Positions 12,486 to 23,800 of a stretch of DNA of 64,000 nucleotides are shown one piece after another. This stretch comes from Lenzites betulinus (Eukaryota; Basidiomycota; Agaricomycetes; Polyporales; Polyporaceae). The translations under genes and the position numbers were made by a program. The notes beneath the pieces are model-generated. The model was not told the DNA's origin. It saw only the letters and a list, made by a program, of their open reading frames with translations, and did not search any database. Every line of letters starts with the position of its first letter. The stretch's first letter is position 1. The DNA is taken from positions 1 to 64,000 of the forward strand of contig JABYQU010000043.1 of assembly GCA_022264855.1 (NCBI GenBank), in the 5' to 3' direction.

Positions 12486-13630
12486 CTCGGCCGAGAGTGC
12501 TTCACAGCACGGTGCAGCTCGCTCGAGCAGAGACAGGCCAAGGAAAAAGGCAAGCAAGGGGTATCCTGCGCGTGGGCGAGAGAAGAGAGAGTTGAGTCTG
12601 CGGCACGAGGCAACGACCTCCAATCAACCACCGCCATCAAACAAATTCAATCGACCTACCTGCGCTCTCGATCTGGTCTTTTCCGTCTGTCCAGCAGCTC
12701 CGGGCGATCGTCACGGACTGTAGGGTATCGCGGCGTGCAACCGAGGCGGCAGAGGGAGGAGGAGGAGGAGGAACGACTGCATTCTTTCGATCCCAAGAGC
12801 ACAATTGTCGCGTGGCGCCCGCGGACGTTGCCGAATAAACGCCCACCACACCCTGGGTGAACTGGTGAAGCGCGGCGTTCGTGCCGCATCCTCAATAGAT
12901 CCTACTCACCATCAGCAAAGTGCATAACCGCGCTGTAGATATCCACATACCTCGGTAGTACCCATAGCATGCTGTAGGCATAGTAGCCTGCCACTGACTT
13001 CTGCATGCAGGCCATGGACTCTACTAGGACCCGGTGTCACGCTGTGGAATGTCCGTAGCATGCTAACAGATGGTGGGTGCGGCTCTGCAGAGCTCTGCAG
13101 ACCGCTTGATGGGTGTATACAGTGCTCTGCCATACACTACAGAGGGCTGGATCCCAGCACTGTAATAATATTTATAATACAGCCACGATTCCGGTTCAAG
13201 CGAGCTGAGAACAATGGGCGCCTACGAGGTTTGATCACGGTTCGGCTTCCAGGGCCGCGCTCCGTCCTATCTTTCGCTCTCGACGTCGTGGCGTCGAGTC
13301 GTTGCAGCATCGTCGTGCATACAGTGTGCGCCGCTGAGTACTTTCAAGTTCGCGAATCGTACGATGATCTTTATTCAATGATTGTGTACGTGACGTACAC
13401 GTTCAGTGAATAAAAATCATATTCTACTTTCTTCAAAAGCTTAGAATGTGGACGACGGGCAGTCCCATACCACGAACTTCAACAAACTTTGACGTGTTGA
13501 GTAGAAACTTGACATCCCGAGTCACTCGTTTTTGATTCCCTCTCGTTGTCTCATTGGTTACATTGAAAGCGTGCTCACAGCTGATAATTGAGACAGGTGG
13601 ATAGATGCTGCGTCTGCATCTTGCAACTTT
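12486..13630. other. chs7 upstream region with an imperfect hairpin
   Basis: No gene is supportable here. At 13373-13413 two arms of about 20 nt (tattcaatga... and ...tcagtgaata) form an imperfect inverted repeat, three mismatches by eye, in an AT-richer patch. This could be a small non-autonomous element end or a transcript terminator. Confidence 0.45.
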
Positions 13631-14006
13631 TCAATGCCGAGGACAAACATCATGATCGTAGAGATTGCTGTACGTGAAGATGTCCCCGAAGACAGATCGC
13701 AATATGTAGCCCTGATAGAGCAATCGGGTGAAAGCATTCAAGATGGCAGTAATGATCTCATGCTCTCCAGTGAAGATCGGTTGCAGCATCCAGACCAGGG
13801 TATCTTTGTCTGCCAGTGTATATTCACGCCCAGGAGGACATACAAAGGAGTTCTGGAATAGTTGAGCTACAACATCCTTGGCGGTCTGCTGGGCGGGATC
13901 GGAGTCGTGCGACTGCGCATCAAGCGGGCGGCAGACGGTCCAGATATGTCCAGAGTAACACCCAGAAGAGGCTCTCCAGGTCGTGCTCGTGATTGTGGAG
14001 GGGCAA
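13631..14006 (-). pseudogene. FunK1-type protein-kinase-like C-terminal remnant
   Basis: On the minus strand one frame (from about 14006) reads a segment containing HNHEHDLESLFWVLLW, the hallmark of the C-terminal lobe of the fungal FunK1 kinase-like family. It stops shortly afterwards (near 13917). The adjacent frame then takes over without a plausible intron and stays open to a TGA at 13633-13631. That second part has ordinary protein-like composition (CPPGREYTLADKDTLVWM, then FTGEHEIITAILNAFTRL). The frame switch and the absence of the N-terminal lobe and catalytic loop indicate a broken copy. It sits at the outer edge of the inverted duplication; the right-hand copy near 36.06-36.1 kb keeps only a degenerate trace. 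I recognise the motif from the family; the assignment of the downstream part is inference. Confidence 0.5.
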
Positions 14007-14450
14007 GCCTAGGTAAGAGTCTGCCCGGTGGTAGGTTGAGTTCATCCCGTCTTCGTTCTAACCATGTTCTAACCACGTACACTAACAGGGACAAGATCGC
14101 GCTGGCGCCCCGGTTCTCTCTGGACAGACGATCCGATGATCCTCCACTGCGACCAGGCTTGCAAATTCAAGTTGGTTCTCTCCAACGTGTCGTCAGTTCT
14201 TGAACAAATCTGAACAGTTCTTGAGTAAACATATCAGAATGCACACACAGAAAGGCCCACTCTGACAAGTGTTTCGGTCATCGACTGCGTGTTGCGAGTC
14301 TTCTCACCGGTGGTGGGAACGGCCGGCACATGCGACTCCCGAAAGCCTTTCGCCTTCGATTCTGCTTCTTTTGCGCGGCCTTAAGGTGCGGCTATATCCA
14401 GCTGCCCTTCTGGGCGTCGGTGCAGCTTGGACAGCACCGTCGTTGTCGAT

Positions 14451-15847
14451 ATGGCTACTATGATGCTCAGCCGTGCGGGCGCAAAGTGTGCCAGGTCATG
14501 CAAGGCATTCGTGAGCTGCACGAGGCTCGGACGTGCGACGCTATCGACAGGCCCAAGCCTCAGACAGAACCCAACCGCTACCAGCACATCCGGAACCCCA
14601 GTTGGCGTCGCCAGGGCTTTGCAACTTGGCCAGTCTGATACCCGTACGTCGCACCCAACCTTGTCACGGATCCCAGCACTCATCCAATCTCCATGCACTG
14701 ATACGCCGACACAGCGTCGCCGACGATTTTCAAGAGCGAATTCGCACTGACAGACAGGGTTGCGCTCGTCACCGGTGGGAATCGCTCGCTCGGCCTTGAA
14801 AGCGCGCTTGCTCTCATCGAGGCTGGTGCACGAGCGGTCTACTGTGTGGATATCGCGAAGACTCCTGGTGCGGACTGGGAGAAGGCGCACGAGTACGTGT
14901 CTCGCATGGAGGGGAAAGCCGGTGAAGGGCGGCTGGAGTACATCCATGCCGACGTCAGAGATCAGGTGAGCATATGCGACGGGCTGGCAGTGGCGATGGC
15001 GGGCGGCTCACGCAGTCACATTTTGCGCGTTGTAGGAAGGTATATGGAGGGTTGGCGAGATGATAGGAGACCGGGAGGGCCGGCTGGATACATGCGTTGC
15101 CTGCGCGGGCATCCTAGGTGACTCGCCCAAAGGGGGCATCCTCCAAATACCAGATGCGCAACTGCAGAAGGTGCGTCAGCCTGGTTTTCTGGGGGCGTTC
15201 GCAGAGTTGAGCTTACGATATTTGACTAGGTGCTCGACGTCAACCTCAAGGGCGTGCTCTTCACGGCCCAGGCTGCGGGCCAGCAGATGGAGCGTTTCGC
15301 TTCCTCAGGGAGCATCATTCTCCTTGCCAGCGTCGCGGGGCACATCTGTCTTGTGAGTGCATATCCTGTACGCCTGGATGATACAGGGTGTTCATAATCT
15401 CTTAGAACGTAGGCAGCTACGAGTATGAGTTCTCCAAAGCCGGTGTTCTCCAGATGGGGCGCAGCCTTGCGTGCGAGCTCGCATCGAAGGGTATCCGTGT
15501 CAATACGATCAGCCCGAGTTACATCATGACGCCGTACGTTGCCTCCACGACGCAACCCCTGTCTCGCCGGGCATATCATCACGGTACTGACTTCTGTTAT
15601 TGCAGAATGGTCGTTGGGCTCATAAACGGTCAGCCGGGAATGAGAGAGGCATTAGAGAGGACGACTCCGATGGGACGTATTGGGGAGCCGCACGAGCTGC
15701 GGGGCGCCGTGGTGTGGCTTGCGAGCGATGCGAGCTCGTTTTGCACGGGTGGCGAGTGCGTATCTTTCGTTTCATGGGGAGTGGACGTATGGCCTGACTC
15801 CTGTCTCGCACAGCGTGCTGGTGAGCGGTGGACATACTGCATGGTAG
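14451..15847 (+). CDS. SDR-A: short-chain dehydrogenase/reductase (left copy)
   Basis: Seven exons: 14451-14643, 14715-14965, 15036-15170, 15230-15352, 15406-15533, 15606-15755 and 15814-15847, giving 337 residues. The first 64 residues are basic with Ser, Thr and Cys and few acidic residues, like a mitochondrial presequence; an ATG three codons downstream is an alternative start. The cofactor motif is TGGNRSLG (84-91), with Ser in place of the second Gly. The second strand ends CVDIAK, again suggesting NAD(H). NNAG is replaced by ACAG. The catalytic pair is Y241/K245 (YEFSK), then NTISPSY. The protein ends VLVSGGHTAW. By eye it differs from SDR-A' at roughly 20 positions, mostly in the presequence. 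Substrate unknown. Confidence 0.9.
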
Positions 15848-16583
15848 GCGGCCATGCGAGGCTTGAACGTATACGGTTGAAGATCCCACTGTAGTGTGGA
15901 TAACATGTATAGTATTCCTTGCTCGTCAGAGCAAGGCTCTCCTCTCACAGCCTGAGGACGAGATTCTTGCGCTACGTCATCCCTCATGCAAAAAAATCTT
16001 AACCTTGGAAGCTTGAAGCTTGAAGACGAGCAAGGAAACACGCCACAGCAGGAGTTCGAGTACTGAAGGCGAAACTCTGCTGGCGCGTAGCCACGATGTC
16101 ACGGTGAGATGCATTACACTATTAAATTATTAGAACTGACACGATAGGTGTTCGTGCTGCCTATAACGTTGTCTGATATACTAATGACCGAGCAGGGGTG
16201 CAGGGATGGGAACCCGAACATGATCGTCACTGCATCCGCTCGCCATCCTCTTCCCAGATATACTCCCGCACATGCACTCTATGATCACGCGATAGATGTT
16301 CTTGGACAAAATTGAACGCAAAGTCGCCGTTTCTTCGTCCTGCAGCCGAGAATGTGTAAATGCCGCAACAGCAGTGCCAAGCCGGATTTCGTCCTTGGGC
16401 ATCGAACTTGCCCTCGGAGACAGACCTTCCCATTCACGCAACTATTTATATTAGCAGGAGAGTGCGGACCTTGCGTTCTCCCCCCCTCCCGCTCAAAGTG
16501 TGTCCCGCTACGCCCTCCTCAATCACTCCCTTGTGCCATTCATAGCTGACGAGACCTCAGGCTACCCAAGAAATAATCGCAAC
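15848..16583. other. Spacer and promoter of SDR-B, left copy
   Basis: This spacer is shared, with differences, with 33630-34225. A TATTTATA element at about 16444 lies some 140 nt upstream of the SDR-B start and may be its core promoter. No coding frame is credible. Confidence 0.5.
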
Positions 16584-17968
16584 ATGACCTTGCTCGCCGA
16601 GATAATCCGCGTGGGACGCGTCATCCGCCCGTCGGCAGTATATCTCGGTCGAGGCGGTCTACAGCATGCTACGTTTGCCACTACATCCGCCCTCAAGGTG
16701 GGCGAGCGCAAGCCTGCCATCCTCCACGGCGTCATGAGAGCCTTGCAGGATAACTCCCAGAACCGTACGTGAGCCACCCAACCCAATGAGCTCAAGGCCA
16801 TGCTGATACTGCAGAGCAAGCGTCCCCAACCCTCTTCCAGACCGCGTTCTCCCTCGCGGATAAAGTCGCGCTGGTGACCGGAGCGAATGGCGGGCTCGGG
16901 CTCGAGGGCGCCCTCGCGCTCGCAGAGGCCGGCGCACGGGCGGTGTATTGCGTCGACATTGCGAACACGCCTGGCCATGAGTTCACGAAGGTGCAGGAGT
17001 TCGCAGCGCGCATGCACGGAGGTTCGGCTGGACGGCTGGAGTATGTCTGTGCGGACGTTAGTGACCAGGTGCGTGTCGCTCGCTCTGAGTTCAATTGTCC
17101 TTCCGGGGCTGACGCGGGTGTGCGTGTGCGTGTAGGAGAAGATGTGGAAGGTGGGCAAGACGATTGGGGATAAAGAGGGACGCATGGATGTGTGTTTTGG
17201 CGCTGCAGGGATTGCGGGCGAGTCGTTGGAGAGCCTGTACATCCCGGCGGCGAGCATGCAACAGGTCTGTCGGCGTTAAGCTAATGTATCCGGATATCCG
17301 CACCGTAAGCTTCGCTGACGCGTTCGCGGCAGATGCTCAGCGTGAACCTCCAGGGCGCGCTGTACACGGCGCAAGCTGCGGGCCAGCAGATGACGCGGTT
17401 CGGGAACGGCGGGAGCATCGTCATGGTCGCGAGCATCGTGGGCAGTATCAGCATGGTGTGTGCAGTAGCGTTTGCCGGCGCACCTCGTCCTCTTGCCTGC
17501 GCTGGTGGCTGATATGCTGGCTGCTTGGTAGAACATAGGGCTGACGTCGTACGAGGCGTCGAAGAGCGGGGTTCAGCAGATGGCGCGTAGCCTTGCGTGC
17601 GAGCTCGCGCCGCAGGGCATCCGTGTGAACACAATCAGCCCTGGGGCGTTCAGAACACCGTCAGTGCTCCCTGGCTTGTGGGGTGTCTCCCGGATGGTGC
17701 TGACACGGGTCACTGCAGGATGGTGAACGCGATGTTCGAGGACGCGCCTGAGAAAGCGAAGGCGATCGCGGACATGACCGCGCTGAAGCGCATGGGTGTG
17801 CCGCACGAGATCCGGGGCGCGGTTGTGTGGCTTGCGAGTGAAGCGAGTTCGTTCTGCACGGGCAGCGAGTGAGTGTCCTCAGTGTGCTTGGTGCTTTGAA
17901 AGTCTATGGCTGACGTGTTGTGAAGTATTGTGGTGGACGGCGGCCACCGGGCTGGAGGGTTTTGCTAA
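16584..17968 (+). CDS. SDR-B: short-chain dehydrogenase/reductase (left copy)
   Basis: Seven exons: 16584-16764, 16815-17068, 17136-17264, 17333-17455, 17532-17659, 17719-17868 and 17926-17968, giving 335 residues. A basic, presequence-like N-terminus of 60 residues precedes the SDR fold. The cofactor motif is TGANGGLG (82-89), the second strand ends CVDIAN, the NNAG position reads GAAG, and the catalytic pair is Y236/K240 (YEASK). It ends DGGHRAGGFC, longer than the SDR-A C-terminus. Exon lengths 2, 4, 5 and 6 match SDR-1 or the other paralogues within a codon, which supports the splice choices. It lies 736 nt downstream of SDR-A in the same orientation. Substrate unknown. Confidence 0.9.
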
Positions 17969-18517
17969 CAAGATACTCAGATTGAAGGTACCATGTATCC
18001 ATCCAGCGAAGGCTTCTGCTGTATTTCGGCAATATAAACAACCTCAAAGCTATACGAAGACCTAAGGAGATATTTGAGGAATGCCTTTCCCGCCTTGACC
18101 GCAATCATGCTAGACAGAGTCCAACAAGTCCCTCGGATCTGTGCAAATGGAAGAAGATATCGAGGAGAGGCAAAAGATCTCCTTGTCACTCCCCGCCGTG
18201 ACTACCGCCGTCCGCCGTCGCCATGCTCAGTCCCTCTACCACTTCCAGCGGAACAAATAAATTATGCGCCGGTATGCGCAGTACAATAGTGGATAAAATA
18301 CTACCCAAGAACAGCACAGCAGCATGCAAGCAAGGCAGAAGCGCGGGCAGAGGCCCACGCCGCCGCCGGGAGCGATACCAAACAACTCTAGTAATACAGT
18401 GTGCGCAAGCGTGTGCGGCGCCGGCGTGCCGATCCGTGTCCTCGCCCGAGGATGTTTATGTTTTCCGTCCGTCCGTCCGGTCTAGATACTTGCAGAGTCG
18501 TGGGTATGCCGTGCGTG
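17969..18517. other. Inner edge of the left duplication and Gα 3' flank
   Basis: Homology to the right-hand copy ends near 18105. The remainder is the 3' flank of the convergent Gα gene. No gene is seen. Confidence 0.5.
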
Positions 18518-20642
18518 TTACACAAAATCGGCTTTCTGGAGGTTGTGCCTAAGGATGCCGTCGCGCACTGCACGCCGCGGGTGTCATGTCAGCATCAGCA
18601 TTGCCCACACAGGCGAAGCGCGCAAGAGCGCCGCAGACGCACCGGAAGCGAGCGTCGCTGTGGTCTCCGCCGTGTCCTAGAAACGGTCACGCATGTCAGA
18701 CAGGAGAAACGGGCGGCTGCGGATGCGCGCGGGACGTACGATGGCAGTGGTCACGAAGCCGTAGAGCGGGCGGCGCGGCTGCGGTGTGTACTCGCGGTGC
18801 TGGTCCTTGAATTTCTGGTGGAGGTCTGGCGGACCGCATGAGCAGGGCCCAGAGAGCGGCGGGAAGGGGGCAAAGAACATACAGCGCGCGACGACGGGCG
18901 CAGAGTTTTCACGCTCGCCGTAGCTGGGGAGGTACTTGCGCACCTGCACGCCCGAGCGGAGCTTCTTATCGAGCAGGTCATACTTGTTCAGGAATACTGC
19001 CAGACGCGCAGATGCAGATGTCAGCATCACAGATCTAGATGAGCGGCATGCTAGGGGACAGGGGGGGGGGGGGGGGGGAAGCGGACGCACGGACGAGGAT
19101 GCACTTCGCGAGCAGCTTGGACTCGACGATCGCACGCCAGAGCAGGAAGGAGTCTTCGAGGCGGTTCACACGCCGGTCCTCCTGCAGAAGCTCGTCAAAG
19201 CACGATATCGGCGCGAGGAAGAGGATGGCGTTTGCGTCGTCGAAAAATGGAAACCATGCGGCGCGCTGCGGGGCGGTTAGCTTCGTGTACGGTGTGTGCA
19301 GGGGAGAGACTGACGGATGTGCGCGAGCCGCCGACGTCGTAGATCATCCACTCGCGCGAGATCTCGTTGGACGCGAGGGAGGAGATGCCGCCGCGCTCCA
19401 TGACGAGTCTGTGCTCCTGGACGCCGAGCGTGCGCAGCCGCGAGCGCACGACGTCTGCGTCCGACGGCTCGTAGCCCCGCGCGGCGATGCGCGCGATGTC
19501 GTCCAGGAAGCTGCGAAACAAGGAATGAAACGAGTGAGCACTGGCCCACCAAACGACGCTCGCGCACCAGGGCGACTCACAAGCCCGGCGAGAGCTCGGG
19601 GCGTATCTTGTGCCGCGCCAGGACGTCGCGCACGACCGCGTCCGCCCATAACGCCGCCATGTCCGCCGCGCAGCTCGCGATGATCTCCGTCGCGTCCGCC
19701 AGCCGCTCCTCGTGCGCCGCCGCCGCGCGAGTCTGGTCGCCTGCCGACCCCGCGCCCGTGCCTGCACCTGAGCCTTGATACGCCGACCTGAGTGCATCGC
19801 GCCAGCTCTGGTGCGAGCGCACGCAGAACTCGCCGGTCGGTCGTCGCCGGGGCAGGGCGCTGCCGACGTCGTCGTCAATGGGCGTCCCGGAGAACACGTC
19901 GGGCGCAAACTCGTCCGTTGCGGCGCCGAGGAGCTGCTTGAGGTCGGCCTCGACGCGGCGCAGGGGCGCGAGGCGCAGCTTGAGGAGGGCGTGCGTGCTC
20001 GTGAACTGCAGGGGCGCGGCGGGGGATGCAGGGGCCACGGGTTCGGCATCAGGGCCGGCGCTCGCGCTCGCTGTCGATGGTGGCTCAAGGCGGGCGTGGC
20101 CCTGGGCGGTAGTCGGGCGAACAAAGGGGGAGGTGGCAGGGGAGGCGGCAGCGTGAGCAGCGGCCATGTCAGCAGCGAGGACGTCGAGGATGGCATTGAC
20201 GGAGCGGACGAGGTTGAGCTGGATGACGGCGCGCCAGGACGTGCGCTCGGCCAGCCAGGCCTTGGGGGCGAATGCGAGCTGGAAGTCTGTGCGGGGTGAG
20301 CGGGGGGGTGGGGGGGGGTGCAGCAGCGTGGGCGTACTTTTGAGCGTCGTGGACTTGCCTGGGCGACGACGGGGACGAGAGGGACGACGGTGAGCACTCG
20401 CGGCGGAGAAGGGGGACACGGCACGGACCTGACTCGCTCTGGCCGAGGAGAAGGAGCTTGAAGGATCGCTGTCGCTTGCTCGCCGCGCGCTCTTCCCGCA
20501 GCCTCTCGTCGATGGCATCGCTCACGGCCTTCGCCTGTGCTTCTGCACGCAGGCGCACGGCGCGCTCGGCCGCGGTCTCGCCTGCGGGTGGGGCGAGTGC
20601 AGCCGCGAGGGGGTCGTCCGGGTCGAAGCGGACAGGGTGCAT
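18518..20642 (-). CDS. Atypical heterotrimeric G-protein alpha subunit
   Basis: Nine exons on the minus strand: 20642-20429, 20358-20338, 20286-19581, 19510-19315, 19265-19091, 18996-18883, 18825-18740, 18676-18643 and 18567-18518, giving 531 residues against about 355 usual. All G-box regions are present: P-loop GQSESGKST (67-75), arginine finger R338 in RLRTLGV, DVGGS (372-376), NKYD (441-444) and TTAID (501-505), ending ILRHNLQKADFV. The switch II glutamine that completes DVGGQ is Ser376, so intrinsic GTP hydrolysis is predicted to be weak. The helical domain carries an Ala/Pro/Ser-rich insertion (about residues 120-200). No N-terminal Gly for myristoylation is present (MHPVRF). Exon 2 is only 21 nt. 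Fungal Gα proteins normally couple receptors to cAMP or MAPK signalling; this divergent type has no assigned role. Confidence 0.88.
19061..19078. repeat. Run of 18 G inside a Gα intron
   Basis: A homopolymer of 18 G on the plus strand, which is poly-C in the Gα transcript, close to the 5' end of intron 5. Its length is likely to vary between strains or assemblies. Confidence 0.9.
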
Positions 20643-20838
20643 GGCGGGAGGAGAAGAACTCGAGGACGCCGATCCAACTCAGCCCATCCGAGCGGGTCCA
20701 GCGCCCGCGACCCAAGCTGTGCCCCAAGCGCCCGCCGCTACTCACTCACTCCGCACTATCAACACTTACCAGCGGAACACAAGCCGAGCAGGGCCATCAC
20801 GGTGTGAGTGAGTGAGACAGCACACATTGTTTTCATTA

Positions 20839-23800
20839 TCAGAGGTAAAACGGTATCCCGTACACGACCGGCGCCGCCCCGGTCAGATACTTGAGCTTAC
20901 AGCACTCCCGCGCCCGCGCCACCGCGCGCACCACCGACGTCCGCGCCGCCCCGCTCTCCTCCGTCCGCCACTCCCTCACCGCGTCCGGCGTGAGCCGCAG
21001 GTCATCGAACACCGCCTGCGAGAACTTGTCGATGTCGCGGTCCGTCACGTCCCACAGGTTCGCGACGAGCGTAGGGCTGCGCGGGCAAGCGTCTGTGAGC
21101 ACGAGCGGCAGGAAAGCGTGTGTGCGGACGTACCAGCCGGCGAGCATGTAGTGATACGGCGTGCCCGTGCGGTCGAAGTCGCCCATATACTTGAGCACAC
21201 CCGACGAGCAGCCCCAGAGCATCGTCGCCGCGCACCGGGGCAGGTGTCGGATCTTGTGCGAGCGGATGTACTGCTCCGCGCCGCCGTGCCCAAAGTATCT
21301 GTGCACAGCGCATCAGCAGTCTGTCGCGTCCGATCGTAGGGCAGACGTACATCATGAGGTCGCGGTTCGTGAGCGCGTCGACGAACTGCTGCTCGCTCGG
21401 CGCGCGGCCGACGACGCCGTCCCACCCCACGCTCTTCATCTCCCCCAGCCAGTGCGCGAAGCGGCCCTCGGTGCCCTTGAGGTCCCCGCTCGGGTTCAGC
21501 ACAAAGTACGTCCGGCGCGGGTCCACGCTCGCGCGGTCGACGCGCCCGTCCTGCGCACGACCGTCCTCCCACTTGCGCCAGTGCGAGAACTCGAGCCGGT
21601 CGACGAGGAAGTCCATGCTCGGGATCCGACTCACGCTCTGGCCGCGCAGCGCAGGGAGCGACTCCCACGGGATGCCCTGCACGTTCTTGTCCAGCACGAG
21701 GAAGATGTGACTGTCGTTGTCGTTGTCGTCGTCGTCGGCTGCTCCTGCGCCAGGCGGCGGCGCACGCACCTTGACGCGCGCCGCGTGCTCCTCGAGCGCC
21801 GTGCGGAGTTCGACCACGACCTGGTCCATGTCGACCTCGGAGATCGCGACGGGCACGCCGTGGAACTGATACAGGTCCAGCACGAAGTACACGAGATCCT
21901 CGAGCTCTTCGTCACGGCAGTTCGGCGGCAGGGTCGAGAAGCACTCGAGCAGGCCGTCGTCGAGGCCGATTCGCGACTTGGGCTTCTTCTCCTGGAAAAC
22001 GAGGCTGCCTTTGAACACCGTGTCCAAGCGAGCCCGAAGCGCCACGAGCTCTTCTGCAGGCACGTCCGCCGGCGTGAAGATTGTCTGTCGAGAACATCTC
22101 AGCGAGGCTTACTACGTTGAGCTCATCGTGGACACGCACCTTGAACGCGCCGAGCCAGCAGAATTCAATGTCGGTGAGCAGCGCCTGTAGCCTCGAGTCG
22201 AGGTCGGAGCGGGCCTGCCACCACGCTATGCGCGCGTTCCGGTCGTCCTTCTTGACGTTCGCAGCCTGCCGCGTGCCCTCGTCGCTCAGATGGATGATTT
22301 CCTGCAGTTCCTTGATCGCATCTTCGTACGTGAGGTGCTCGTCCTCCTGCCCGTCCCTCCTGCCCTTCAAAGGAAGACAGAAAATGAGGGGCTTGCGCCC
22401 CGCTCGCTGCCGCGTGACGAACATCGTATGGCGGTCCTCCGTGATGCTCACGTTGACCACCGTCCAGTGGGGCGGAAGCTGGTCCGCCTGGTTGACCGAC
22501 ATTTTCGCGACGTCGAAGCGCTGTGAATCGTACCGCTTCGCGATCGCCTGCCAGTACGCTTTCAGATCGACATCGTCCATCGGCTCGTCGTCGTCCGAGT
22601 CCGACAGGATGGAGTGATGGCTAAGGCGCGGGCGCGCCTTTGGTTGGGGCGGGAGAGGCGAGCCATTGGGGGTCATGCGCGGCCATTGCGTGTCGTCCAT
22701 CGCGTTCAAATTGAGGAACTTGTGTCGGATGACGTCTAGCATCTCGCGACGAAGTGTAGTCACCGTCGATGCGTCTGACGTTCTCCGTAAGATACAGCAA
22801 AAGCGGAGGTTAATTCTATGGCTGGCGTACCTAGCAGTTGTGCGGCCAGCACGGGTGTTTGCATATCACCGCTACCCAGGCTAGTGCGGAAGGTCCGGAT
22901 AAGAGCGAGACAGATCGCGGCCTCGCGTACGGACGACACATGTCCGCGGCGAGCGATGTAGCCCATATGCTCCCAGAACAGCTTCTCTGCCGTGGCCAAC
23001 GTCTCTAGCATGTCTTGGGATGCCATCGACGGGGTGACGTCGCCCGACATACCCATCGGAATGGTCATGGCTATGGACAGGGATAAGCGATGCGCCATGC
23101 AACACACGCCACGGCACTCACCAGACTCTGCCAGGGAGCTGAGGAACATATCCGCACGGAAACGCGAGTAAACCTCATCGAGCGTGAGTTTCGCCCGGAG
23201 CGCGGTCTCTTCAGCCTGCACGATACTGTGAGTCTTTTATACGCATCACACGCAGCGGAAGTACACACCTTGGCGTCCGCGGTATGAGGAAGGTTAGCGA
23301 AGCGCTGCAAGAGATTCGCGTACTCCTCGCCAACCTCGTGTAGCAACGAGACTGGCAAGGGGCCATAAGCACACAACCACGCATTATGAACCATCATAAA
23401 CCGGATACGTACTGTGATGCCTCAGCAGCCGCGCCAGCAGCGTCGGCGCCAGAACGCTCTCGGACTTGGACAGCTGAGCCTGCGTGTCCCCCGCTCTCGG
23501 TGAAGCCACCACGCTCTTCCGCGCACTACGCACCCACATCAGCACCGCCCCACACGCGCACACAACCCAGCACGCACCTGCTCCCGCCCTCCAAGCCCAC
23601 AAACACGCCCCCGAGCTCATCCAACAGCCGCGTCGCCTCCTCAAACAACACCTGCGCGCCCTTCGCGTCCGCGCTCAGCAGGCTATACCGCCCCCGCAGG
23701 CGCCCGATCTCCGCCGCGTCCGGGCCCTGCAGGTGCCCCACGAGCGCCGCGGCCTCCATGAGCGCCGCATGGCCCGCCGCGAGCTGCCCGAGCTGGATCT

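Larger units (their letters stand above)
13995..18105 (+). repeat. Left copy of a ~4.1-kb inverted duplication
   Basis: This block is homologous, in reverse orientation, to 32107-36095. It carries SDR-A followed by SDR-B with their promoters, introns and intergenic spacer. Similarity is visible outside the genes as well: both copies have cccgccttgacc at the inner end and aggtaagagtctg near the outer end. Boundaries were judged by eye and are accurate to about 20 bp. Confidence 0.88.
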
